Position numbers and translations under genes: made by a program. A stretch of DNA of 64,000 nucleotides from JBDRNO01 sp043811005 (GTDB lineage: Bacteria > Bacteroidota > Bacteroidia > NORP154): the NCBI GenBank assembly GCA_043811005.1, contig JBDRNO010000171.1:1-64000 (forward strand). Reading direction: 5' to 3'. The notes under the pieces were generated by a model. It made no database searches. It saw only the letters and a program-made list of their open reading frames with translations, and was not told the DNA's origin. The stretch's first letter is position 1, and each line of letters opens with the position of its first letter. This document shows, one piece after another, positions 1 through 9,200 of the stretch.

Positions 1-161
1 ATATAGAATATTGAACATTTGAATATCGAATGATGAATGATTTTATTCGATATTCATCATTCGATTGTTCATTATTCGATATTTTGCGAATAAATATGAG
101 TTATAAATTACTATGAATCAATACAATAGCCCTTAACTTAACGACATTAGGGGAGAGGTGC
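1..161. other. Intergenic tail after the caspase gene
   Basis: AT-rich DNA with no supported gene. It lies downstream of the minus-strand caspase gene, whose stop is at 162-164. The only structure seen is the inverted repeat at 25-65, listed separately. Confidence 0.6.
25..65. repeat. Inverted repeat, possible terminator
   Basis: Two perfect 14-base arms, 25-38 and 52-65, flank a 13-base loop. Further related AT-rich copies of the same motif (GAATATCGAATGATGAAT-like) continue to about position 85. It lies about 100 bases past the stop of the minus-strand caspase gene, so it could end that transcript. It could equally be a dispersed intergenic repeat. No U-tract clearly follows the stem. Confidence 0.5.
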
Positions 162-2669
162 TTATTTCTTTATAAAAATAAACTGCCCGCCTTCGTCCCC
201 TGTGTCTTTAATAGGTGAGAACTTTGGAGATTGCTCGGAATTGTTGGTTACGGGAATTTTGATTTTAGTAAATACCTGACCTGCATCAAAATATTTGCTG
301 TTATTATTTTCCAGCACTTTCAGGAAATAATAGGCAAAGACCGAATGTCCGTCCCTTCCACCGTCCATAACAGGTTCGAGACCGCCTGAAGTCATTGCTT
401 GTCGTGATGATAATTCATGCACTTCCCTGTAATATTTTTCAGAGTCATCAAACGGGACTGAGATAGTGCTTCCCCTGAAAATATCTCCGCTAAAGCATGC
501 GTCTGAAACCAATAATGTGTGTTTTGATTTGATCCCTCCTAAAAAGGTTTTAATATCCGAGTTGGATATGTATTTTGATGTAGATGCAGTTTGAGCATCA
601 ACCGGCACCCAATATCCCTTGTTTAGTTCCTTCTTGAATTCACCATGACCGGAGTAATAAATGAACAAATTGTCTTTTTCCTTTACATTTGCAACCAGCC
701 ATTCCATCTCTTTGATGATATTTTCCCGCGTTGCCTGTTCATCATATAATTTTCGGAAATGTTCGAATTTATATTTTGAATTCAACATGGCTTCGATAGC
801 TTTGGCATCATTAACGGCATTTTGTAAAGCTGGCCAGAACCCTTTATAACTATCAATCCCAATAATTAATGCATAATAACTTCCTATCCCAATATCTGCA
901 GCTTTTGAAACATTAAGTCCTTTAAGAGGGTCTCCGCTTCCACGGTACATGGTTTGATTTTCGGGTGTGATCTGGGCTATGGCAAGGTCAGATACAGGCA
1001 ATTCCTCGTTCATTGTAATATCAAGATTTAAATCATTTACATTAGTATAAGTAGCACCTTCAATGTTAAGCCGTATTTTCATGTCGGTAGCGGTAAATTC
1101 TTCTTTAGCGTAAAATTCAACACTAACTTCTGCCATTTCGCCGGGGGCAAGACTTGGTATCAATTCAGATAATTTATCAACTGCCATTATATGTTCCGGG
1201 AAAATGTAATTCACTTTAATGTCTTTTGCTGCTCCTTTTGATGTGTTTTGAAGCTTTAGCTTTAAAGTAATTGGCGCTCCGATCTCAGCTTTTCCGGTAG
1301 CAGAGCTGTATTCATAATGCATAACCATAATATAGCTGTAGCTCTCCTCCCCCTTGGTTTGAAAGTTCAAAACCAGAGGATCGGGATTAAAGCTATTTGC
1401 TTCAATAATTGTGACGGTAAAGGTACCAGAAGAAGTTTCCAGTTCAGGTTTTGTGAATATGGGAATTTCAACTTTTTGTTTTTTATTGGAGCTGAGATTA
1501 CCTATCAGGTATTCTTTGTCAAAACTTAATCCTTCAACTGAAGTTGCCTCTATCTTTGCAACTATATCATAAGCCGTACCTTTTCCTTCATTCATAATAG
1601 TAAAATTTAGTGAAGGTTTATCAGATGGTTCCAATATTCCATTGTTATTGCTTTCTTTTAAAATTAATGCAGAGCAAACAATCTTTGGCTTTAATGTCCC
1701 AATTGTGTATTTTTTCTTGCCGATATTCAACCCGCTTACATCCCATACATTGACATTTCCATCATAGCCGGCAGAGATCAAATCTGTTCCTTTATCATTA
1801 AAGGCGATGGCTGAGATATCTTCATTATGGGCTGCAAAATTTTTTACCGGCTGACGGGTTTCAACGTCCCAGATAACGATTTTTTTATCAGAGCCGGCAG
1901 ATGCCACATATTGTACATCTGCACTAAAGATCACAGAATTGACCGGAGATTTATGTTCAGAATGTTCGCTGAGCTGGTTGCAGGAATTGGCATCCCATAA
2001 TATAACAGAGTTGTTCATGCCTCCACTTACCAGGTACTTATTATCTGAACTATATCTCAATGAAATAACTCCTTTTGAATTTGCTTCTATTGTATTTATC
2101 AGTTCCCAGGTTGAAGCATCCCATATTTTAATGGTATTGTCAGATGAGCCGGAAGCGAGGAGTTTCCCGTCAGAGCTGAATGTAACTGCATTCACCTGTT
2201 TTGAGTGACCTTCCAGCGTTGCTATTAATTTTCCGCTTGCATCCCATAAAATGATATTTTTATCCTTGGAGCCGCTGGCTATGTTGTCGTTGATAGGGTT
2301 TAATGCAATACATATAATTTCATCTTCATGGCCCTGCAATATTTTTTTTGGTTTCCCCAGTTCGCTGTCCCAAACTACCAACCTTTTATCAGCGCTTGCA
2401 GTAACAAATAGTTTATTGTTTGAACTATATGAAACACCGGTAACCTTGTCGGAATGACCTGCAAATGATTTGATCTTTTTCCCGGTTTTTAAGTCCCATA
2501 AATAGGTTCTTTTATCGCTGCCGGATGTTAAGATCGTATTTTCCGCATTATTGATAGAGAAAGATAATATTTGCCCGGCATGAGCATTTTCAATGGTTTT
2601 GAGAAGTTCCTGGGAGTAACTGTAAGTTACAACACTAATAAATAAAATACTTAAAATAGTTTTTTTCAT
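162..2669 (-). CDS. Exported WD40-repeat caspase-family protein
   Basis: An 835-aa protein. Residues 1-20 look like a Sec signal peptide ending SYSQ. Seven WD40 blades follow at about 28-310, each closing in a WD dipeptide (YLWD, VVWD, ILWD, KIWD, ILWD, VIWD, NVWD), enough for one closed propeller. Residues 330-550 look like CARDB/DUF11-type beta-sandwiches. Residues 597-835 form a caspase (peptidase C14) domain: YYALIIGIDSYKGF starts it, the catalytic His is H675 in IYYSGHGE, and the catalytic Cys is C725 in SDACFSGD. The SSRQAMTSGG and DGHSVFAYYF motifs typical of bacterial caspase proteins are present, so the dyad looks intact. Activity and substrate are unknown. It has no lipobox and no T9SS sorting domain, so a periplasmic or envelope location is inferred. 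The gene lies 80 bases after the TPR/PD40 gene on the same strand and is probably co-transcribed with it. The ATG at 2669 places the signal peptide correctly. Confidence 0.9.
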   Translation of the reverse strand: MKKTILSILFISVVTYSYSQELLKTIENAHAGQILSFSINNAENTILTSGSDKRTYLWDLKTGKKIKSFAGHSDKVTGVSYSSNNKLFVTASADKRLVVWDSELGKPKKILQGHEDEIICIALNPINDNIASGSKDKNIILWDASGKLIATLEGHSKQVNAVTFSSDGKLLASGSSDNTIKIWDASTWELINTIEANSKGVISLRYSSDNKYLVSGGMNNSVILWDANSCNQLSEHSEHKSPVNSVIFSADVQYVASAGSDKKIVIWDVETRQPVKNFAAHNEDISAIAFNDKGTDLISAGYDGNVNVWDVSGLNIGKKKYTIGTLKPKIVCSALILKESNNNGILEPSDKPSLNFTIMNEGKGTAYDIVAKIEATSVEGLSFDKEYLIGNLSSNKKQKVEIPIFTKPELETSSGTFTVTIIEANSFNPDPLVLNFQTKGEESYSYIMVMHYEYSSATGKAEIGAPITLKLKLQNTSKGAAKDIKVNYIFPEHIMAVDKLSELIPSLAPGEMAEVSVEFYAKEEFTATDMKIRLNIEGATYTNVNDLNLDITMNEELPVSDLAIAQITPENQTMYRGSGDPLKGLNVSKAADIGIGSYYALIIGIDSYKGFWPALQNAVNDAKAIEAMLNSKYKFEHFRKLYDEQATRENIIKEMEWLVANVKEKDNLFIYYSGHGEFKKELNKGYWVPVDAQTASTSKYISNSDIKTFLGGIKSKHTLLVSDACFSGDIFRGSTISVPFDDSEKYYREVHELSSRQAMTSGGLEPVMDGGRDGHSVFAYYFLKVLENNNSKYFDAGQVFTKIKIPVTNNSEQSPKFSPIKDTGDEGGQFIFIKK

Positions 2670-2749
2670 AATAAAATATATTTATATAATAATGGATTTA
2701 AGCAAAAATTATGCCTTAAATTCAAAAACTCGCTTCAATAATAAAATGG
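2670..2749 (-). other. 80-bp gap within the probable two-gene unit
   Basis: AT-rich spacer between the TPR/PD40 gene and the caspase gene. I saw no clear hairpin and no convincing paired -33/-7 promoter, which favours co-transcription. A separate weak promoter cannot be excluded. Confidence 0.4.
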
Positions 2750-5700
2750 TTATTCCCCTTTGTTTTTTGCTTTTTCCGCTTCTGCCTTTGCTTTCTCTGC
2801 TTCTGCCTTGGCTTTCTCTGCTTCTGCCTTTGCTTTCTCTGCTTCTGCCTTTGCTTTCTCTGCTTCTGCCTTGGCTTTTTCTGCTTCTGCCTTGGCTTTT
2901 TCCGCCTCAGCGCTTTTTACCTTAGCATCAGCTTCGGTTTTTTGTTTTGTTGCTTCTGCTGTAGCTTTCTCTGCTGCTGCTTTATGGGCTTCAGCTTTGG
3001 CTTTTTCCACCTCAGCGTTTTTTGTCATAGCATCAGCTTCGGCTTTTTGTTTTGCTGCTTCTGCTGTAGCTTTCTCTGCTGATGCTTTTTGGGCTTCAGC
3101 TTTAGCTTTTTCTGCCTCTGCTGCCTTTGCATTAGCATCAGACTCTGCATTTAATTTTGCAGCTTCTGCCTTAGCTTTATCCGCTGTTGCTTTTTCCGCT
3201 TCGGCAGACTTGGTCTTGGCATCGGCTTCTGCTTTTGCCTTTTCAGCTTCTGCTTTTTGAGCATCAGCTTTTGCTTTTTCTGAATCGGCTTTTGCTTTTT
3301 CTGAATCGGCTTTTGCTTTTTCTGAATCGGCTTTTGCTTTTTCTGAATCGGCTTTTGCTTTTTCTGAATCGGCTTTTGCTTTTTCTGAATCAGCGCTCTT
3401 TGCTTTAGCATCAGCTTCTGCTTTAGCTTTATCCGTTGCTGCTTTATCTGCCTGGGCTTTAGCTGTTTCTGCTTCTGCTGCCTTTGCCTTAGCTTCTGCT
3501 TCTTTTTGTGCTTTTTCGGCAGATGCTTTATCGGCTTCGGCTTTTGCTTTGTCAGCAACGGCTATCTCGGCTTTTGCCTTTTCTTTTTCCGCTTCTGCTT
3601 TTACCTTTTCAGCTTCTGCTGCTTTTGCCTTAGCTTCTGCCTCTGCCTTAGCTTTTGCCGCTTCTGCAGCACTTGACTCTGCTTTTGCTTTTTCCGCCTC
3701 AGCAACCTTAGATTTTGCCTCTGCCTGAGCTTTAGCTTTTTCTTCCGTTGCTATTTTAGCATCAGCGTTGGCTTTATCAGCGTCAGCCATCTTTGCTTTG
3801 GCTTTTTCTTTTTCTGCTTCAGCAGCTTTGATCCTGGCATCAGCTTCTGCCTTTGCTTTTTCCTCTTTGGCTCGTTCAGTATCTAATTTTGCCTTTTCAG
3901 CATCTGCTTTGGCTTTTTCAGCATCTGCTATCTTAGCATCTGCTTTTGCTTTTTCAGCTGCCGCTATTTGTGCCTCTGCCTTTACTTTTTCTGCCTCTGC
4001 TGCCTTTGCTTTAGCTTCTGCCTCTGCCTTAGCTATCTCCGCCTTTGCTTTTTCAACTTCTGCTTCTGCTATGCGTGCATCAGCTACTTTAGCGCTGTCC
4101 TTCATCGCTTTTTTGTTGATCTTTGCTATTTTTATATCGGCTTTCGCCTTTTGGGCATCTGCCTTGGCTTTTTCAGCTTCCGCCTTTTTTATTTCTGCCT
4201 CAGCGATAGTAGCATCAGCTTTGGCTTTTTCTGCCTCGGCTTTGGCTTTTTCCTCTTCTGCCTTTTTTATATCAGCTTCGGCTTGTATTTTATCGGCTTC
4301 GGCTTTCCTGATCTCTGCTTCTGCCTTCGCCTTTTCAGCATCCGCTTTGGCTTTTTCAGCTTCTGCCTTTGCCTGCTCTGCCTTTGCTTTGAATATTTCA
4401 GGGTCTTTTTCAACCTCCACTATTTCCACAACCTCCACTTCTTTTTCTATCTCAATTTCCACTTCCACCTCTGTTTCCAATTCAACAATTTCGGTTACCT
4501 CTACTTCTTTCTCAACTTCTTTTTCCAGCTCTATGATCTCCATAACTTCATGTTCTGTGGTCAACTCAACTACTGTGCCAGGTTTTAAATTTTGCTTGTC
4601 AAATTTGCCTTCCTCCAGGAAATAAATATCATAATTGAATTTATCGCTTATTGCGGTACAGTAACGCATGCCATCTGCAGAAACATAAAAATTCATATCA
4701 TCTCTTGTTGAGTTGATCGGGTATCCGATGTTTTGAGGTTCGGACCAGGTATTATCATCTGATAGTACTATGAAATAAATATCATAACCACCCATACCTT
4801 TTTCGCTAAATCCATTGGAACTAAAATATATCTTTTTCCCGGTTGGGTGCATAAATGGTGATGTTTCATTAAAGGGGCTATTTATCTTTTCACCTAAATT
4901 TTTTGCTTTACCCCATTTACCGTTTTCAAGTTTTGTGCATTGGTAAAGATCCGACTTACCCTGACCGCCATCCCTGTCACTTGTAAAATATAAGGTATTA
5001 CCGTCAGGTGATATTGTTACGCCCGATTCATCGTAAGAAGTGTTAATGTTAGAACCCAAAGACTGCGGTTCAGTCCAGTCGCCATCAGAGAATGAACTTT
5101 GATAAAGATCAGTATTTCCCTTTTCATCTCTTCTAAAATACAGGGTTTTCCCGTCTGTAGATATACATAAGGGCGATTCATTATTATCAGTGTTGTATAA
5201 AAAAGGTTTTGGTTTTTTCCAATTTCCAGATCCGTCTTTTTTAACTATATAAACATCTTCATAGTGCCTTCCGGTATTTTTATCAAAAATATCTTTATTG
5301 CTCTCATCTTCCCGCAGTCTTCTCGAACTAAAAAAGAGGGTGGAATTATCAAGGGATATGACAGGGTTGGTTTCAGAAAATCCGGTGTTAATAGTTTCAC
5401 CTGCATTTGTATATTTAATTTTAAGAGGGGCATTCATTATCTTTTTTGCATTTATACACATACGAACATACTTATCAACATTAATAGGTGGGTCACCATC
5501 AAATTTATCCTGGTAAAGCATGAAATTTATTAGTGCAAGTTCCGGATCACCTGATTCAAGGTATGCTTCTGCCAAAAAATAGATTGCATCATAAGGGGCT
5601 TTTTTTAATTCCTTTTCGTAAAAATTGTATTTTGATGTAAGATTGACAACCGCATTTTTAAAATAAGGAAGCGCTTTGGTTTGTTTATCTAAGGAATTGC

Positions 5701-5974
5701 GGTAGCAAAGCCCCAGCTTGAAGTTGGCATTTGAATTGTTGACATCTTCTTTAAGGATATTAAGCCATACAGGTAAAGCTTCAGAAAAAAGACCTTTCCC
5801 CAGAAGCTTATTTCCTTCTGTGATCATATTCTCAAGGATTGCATTTTCGTCTGCGGCAGCTTCTTTGTTTGCAGATTCAGCATCATTTCCTTTTGCAATT
5901 TCATCTTGTGAAATAGCTGTCTGAACTGTTAAGAATAACGCTCCCGTTGCAATTAAAGTAAATAATTTATTCAT
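2750..5974 (-). CDS. TPR + PD40 propeller protein with giant coiled coil
   Basis: A 1074-aa exported protein. The ATG at 5974 is chosen over the in-frame TTG three codons upstream because it starts the signal peptide (MNKLFTLIATGALF..., cleavage near AISQ). TPR-like helices lie at about 50-160. A PD40/TolB-like propeller lies at about 200-450 and repeats motifs such as SPDGNTLYFTSDRDGG and PTGKKIYFSSNGF. A Glu/Val-rich linker covers 471-525 (for example EKEVEKEVEVTEIVELE). A 550-residue Ala/Lys/Glu coiled coil of seven-residue units (AEKAKAE, ADSEKAK) runs to the C-terminus. TPR then PD40 is the front half of PorE-like and other OmpA-family proteins of Bacteroidota, but no OmpA peptidoglycan-binding domain is present. 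The coil resembles the TolA stalk in style only. An envelope scaffold role is inferred. It is the first gene of the minus-strand unit and is divergent from giant ORF1. Some coil DNA is exact 21-bp tandem repeat, so length may vary between strains. Confidence 0.85.
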   Translation of the reverse strand: MNKLFTLIATGALFLTVQTAISQDEIAKGNDAESANKEAAADENAILENMITEGNKLLGKGLFSEALPVWLNILKEDVNNSNANFKLGLCYRNSLDKQTKALPYFKNAVVNLTSKYNFYEKELKKAPYDAIYFLAEAYLESGDPELALINFMLYQDKFDGDPPINVDKYVRMCINAKKIMNAPLKIKYTNAGETINTGFSETNPVISLDNSTLFFSSRRLREDESNKDIFDKNTGRHYEDVYIVKKDGSGNWKKPKPFLYNTDNNESPLCISTDGKTLYFRRDEKGNTDLYQSSFSDGDWTEPQSLGSNINTSYDESGVTISPDGNTLYFTSDRDGGQGKSDLYQCTKLENGKWGKAKNLGEKINSPFNETSPFMHPTGKKIYFSSNGFSEKGMGGYDIYFIVLSDDNTWSEPQNIGYPINSTRDDMNFYVSADGMRYCTAISDKFNYDIYFLEEGKFDKQNLKPGTVVELTTEHEVMEIIELEKEVEKEVEVTEIVELETEVEVEIEIEKEVEVVEIVEVEKDPEIFKAKAEQAKAEAEKAKADAEKAKAEAEIRKAEADKIQAEADIKKAEEEKAKAEAEKAKADATIAEAEIKKAEAEKAKADAQKAKADIKIAKINKKAMKDSAKVADARIAEAEVEKAKAEIAKAEAEAKAKAAEAEKVKAEAQIAAAEKAKADAKIADAEKAKADAEKAKLDTERAKEEKAKAEADARIKAAEAEKEKAKAKMADADKANADAKIATEEKAKAQAEAKSKVAEAEKAKAESSAAEAAKAKAEAEAKAKAAEAEKVKAEAEKEKAKAEIAVADKAKAEADKASAEKAQKEAEAKAKAAEAETAKAQADKAATDKAKAEADAKAKSADSEKAKADSEKAKADSEKAKADSEKAKADSEKAKADSEKAKADAQKAEAEKAKAEADAKTKSAEAEKATADKAKAEAAKLNAESDANAKAAEAEKAKAEAQKASAEKATAEAAKQKAEADAMTKNAEVEKAKAEAHKAAAEKATAEATKQKTEADAKVKSAEAEKAKAEAEKAKAEAEKAKAEAEKAKAEAEKAKAEAEKAKAEAEKAKNKGE
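2768..2905 (-). repeat. 21-bp tandem repeats encoding AEKAKAE units (C-terminal end)
   Basis: About six near-exact 21-bp units, with the tctgcctt core recurring near 2781, 2802, 2823, 2844, 2865 and 2886. They encode the last AEAEKAK heptads of the coiled-coil protein. Unit changes would keep the reading frame. Confidence 0.85.
3281..3406 (-). repeat. 21-bp tandem repeats encoding ADSEKAK units
   Basis: Six units start at 3281, 3302, 3323, 3344, 3365 and 3386. The first five are essentially identical and the sixth diverges. They encode consecutive seven-residue ADSEKAK steps in the middle of the coiled coil. The near identity suggests recent slippage or unequal exchange. Confidence 0.9.
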
Positions 5975-6179
5975 TGTTTTCAATTGTTAATTAAGATATT
6001 AATTTATAATTATGAGATTAACTTGAATAATATCCGCCAAATTTACAGAATAAATAATTAAATAATAAAGCATTAATTGAACAAAATTATTTTTTTAATG
6101 TTGTTATTAAAAAATGTTTTTATTAAATAGATAATTTATAATTTTACATATTTATTTATTGAACAAATTTTTAAATCCC
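5975..6179. promoter_or_regulatory. Divergent promoter region between the minus-strand unit and giant ORF1
   Basis: A 205-bp, very AT-rich gap between two divergent starts. On the minus strand, 6045-6038 reads TAAATTTG, an exact match to the Bacteroidota -7 consensus TAnnTTTG, about 60 bases before the ATG at 5974. No TTG lies at the expected -33 spacing. Towards ORF1 I see only degenerate AT-rich sequence. Confidence 0.35.
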
Positions 6180-6242
6180 ATGAAAAAAAAACTACTCCAA
6201 CTCGCATTAATCTTAACAGGCATCTCAGGCACAGGATTTGCC
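6180..6242 (+). other. Signal peptide of ORF1
   Basis: MKKKLLQLALILTGISGTGF then A/QP: a basic start, hydrophobic core and small residue before cleavage. It is nearly the same as the starts of ORF2 (34202) and ORF3 (55508), which fixes the start codon of all three. Confidence 0.9.
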
Positions 6243-9200
6243 CAACCGGTTATCTCCTATAACCCGGATTCTTTTAATGTTACACTGCCCGGTTGTAATG
6301 ATTCTACAACGCTTCCTTTTACGATATATAATACTGGCAGTGTCGATCTGTATTCCGATGTTTTTAACGGAACAGTTGCTTCAGGCGGCACATTTGATTA
6401 TGCCTATCTTGCCAATTCTAATGATGGTAATGTTTCTGTTATTGATCTTAGCAATAATTCGATAATCGGAAGCCCTATACCTGTTGGTATGTGGCCAATG
6501 AGGTTGTCTATTAGCCCTGATAGAAAATATGTGTACGTTTCTAATAGAGGAAGCAATGATATTGATGTGATCCAAACATCTGACAATACTGTTATTGCAA
6601 ATATTCCTGTTGGTTTTGCTCCAACCGGGATTGCTTTTACTCCTGACGGAAATTTTGCTTACTCATGCAACAGGGATGATAACAATGTCATTATGATAGA
6701 TTGCAGTACTTATGCAATTGTAGATACTATTACTCAGGACATGAATTGGCCCCAGGATATTGCAATCACCCCCAACGGGAAATATGCTTATGTTGTAAAC
6801 AGGAATAGCGGTGTAACAGTCTTCGAAACAAGTACAAATAATGTGATTGCCAATTTGCCAAGTGTTAGCATGGGTCATTCTGTAGTTATTACTCCAGATG
6901 GTCAATTTGTTTACGTCTCTGAATCAGTAAACCCGGGATTTATTATGGTCATTGACGTCAATACAAACACCATCATTGACAGCATAGGAATATTCCAGCA
7001 GGCTGTTGGATTGGATATTACTCAGGATGGTAATTATATTTATGCAGGGAACAAATGGAATTCGAGTGTTGAGGTTATTGATGTCAGCACCAATGCCATC
7101 ATCACTACTATTATGGACCCAAGATTAAATAATTGTTGGGGTGTTGCGATATCTCCTGATGGTAATTATGTATATGTTACAGTTTCCTGGAATTCACCGA
7201 GCATAGTAATTATTGATGTCAATACAAATACAGTCATTGGTGATTTAACTGCAAGTTTTAATGGTTCCTGGGATATAACTACAATAAAGGGAGCCACATG
7301 GCTTTCTGAAGATCCTGTATCAGACACTATTGTACCTGGTGACTCTTCAATAATATATGTAAAATTCAAAGCTTCCGGTTTAAATTCAGGTACATATACA
7401 TCACAAATACTTATCAGCTCTAATGACGTTGTTCCACCTATTGATACTATTCCTTGTACATTAACAGTAATTGGTGTCCCTGTATTGGAATTGTCCGATA
7501 GTTGTTTGGACCTTGATACGGCAATGGTAGGAGGAACCAATTTGGATACAGTGCTTTTTATCAACACAGGGTGCGATACGTTGTTCATCACCAGTATAAC
7601 AAACTCTTTAAGTGAATTTAACGTAGATACTTTTACTTCAGTAGTGTTACCTTATGAATACGGAGGGGCTATCATTTCGTTCACGCCAACATCTGTCACT
7701 AGTTACTTTGATACGCTTAATATTTTCACCAATGATGTGGATACTACTGTATGCTTGTCTGGTGTTGGTATACCTCCGGCTATTATTTCCGTTGTTCCTG
7801 ATTCATTTGACGTTACTATATTAAGCTGTAGCGATTCGGTTACAATACCTCTGACGATATACAATACAGGTGCAGCAAACCTGACTTATGATTTCAACGC
7901 ACCGTGCTTGTATATGGTGGTGACCATTAATACGCAAAACTGGGGAGGTGAAGTTTCGTGGGAGATAGAAAATGAATTTAGTGTAGTTGTTATGTCCGGC
8001 TCGGGTTATGCGGATTTTTCAACTTACGTTGATTCGTTATGCGTTCCTCCCGGCAACTACTCATTTTATGCCTATGACGCTTTTGGCGATGGTTGGAATG
8101 GCGGAACTTATGATGTTTCCGTAGGAGGAGTAACAATAGCAAATAATGGCGGTGCTTCACCTGATAATTTTTTCTGCTGCGGTTTTGACCTGGAGTCAAC
8201 AGAACCATTTACCATCATTGGCGGAGTTTTTCTTCCTTCGTGGCTTTCTTTAAATCCCGGCACACCTGATACCTTGGCGCCCGGTGATTCAGCCATCGTT
8301 GATGTACAATTTAATTCAACAGGTTTGGGTAGCGGACAACATACTTACGACCTGAACATCAATTCAAACGATCCGGTAAATAACCCGCTTATTGTTCCAT
8401 GCACATTAACTGTAAATGGTGTTCCGCAATTGGTTTTATCCGACACATGTCTTGACCTTGATACGGCAATGATAGGGGCAACCAATTACGATACAGTGAT
8501 CTTTATGAACACCGGGTGCGATACATTGTTCATCACCAGTATTACCAATACATTAAGTGAATTTAATATTGATACTTTTACTTCAGTGATTTTACCTTAT
8601 AACTGGGGTGGAGCTATCATTTCATTCTCTCCAACATCTGTAGGCAGTTTCCTAGATACACTGAACATATTCAGCAATGATGTAGATACTGCCGTATGCT
8701 TATCAGGTGAGGGAATTCCCGCACCAACAATTTCTTTTGTCCCTGATTCATTTAATGTTACATTATCAGGATGTGATGATTCAATCACACTTCCGGTTAC
8801 CATCTATAATGCCGGTGGTGGTGATTTGGATTTTGATGTATTAGACGGGATTTATTCTCCTGTTGCGGAATTTGGGTTTGCCTATATTGCCAATTCAAAT
8901 GACAATACTGTCTCAGTTCTGGATTTGGCAACAAATACTATTGTAGGAGTTCCGATACCGGTTGGTATGTATCCATGGCGGATAACCGTTAAACCGGATG
9001 GTAATTATGTTTATGTTTCAAATAGAGATGGTAATAGTATTTCAGTTATCCGGACTTCAGATAATACAGTAACTGCTACTATTCCTGTCGGACAAAGACC
9101 GACAGGACTGGCATTCACACCTGATGGGAATTATGCTTATGTAGGTAACAGGAATAGCAATAATGTTATGGTAATAAATTGCACAACAAATTCAGTTGTA

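Noticed and set aside
162..2669. WD40-caspase gene as an anti-phage defence effector
   Set aside because: The signal peptide and neighbours point to the envelope, and no defence genes or mobile elements are nearby.
3768..4625. Plus-strand 285-aa frame opposite the coiled-coil gene, plus similar ones at 2760-3260 and 3968-4588
   Set aside because: They are mirror readings of the Ala/Lys/Glu heptad repeats, low in complexity, and lie wholly inside a well-supported gene.
6159..6179. TTG start giving ORF1 seven more residues (and TTG 5983 for the coiled-coil gene)
   Set aside because: The ATG at 6180 aligns with the starts of ORF2 and ORF3 and begins a normal signal peptide. The same reasoning selects ATG 5974.
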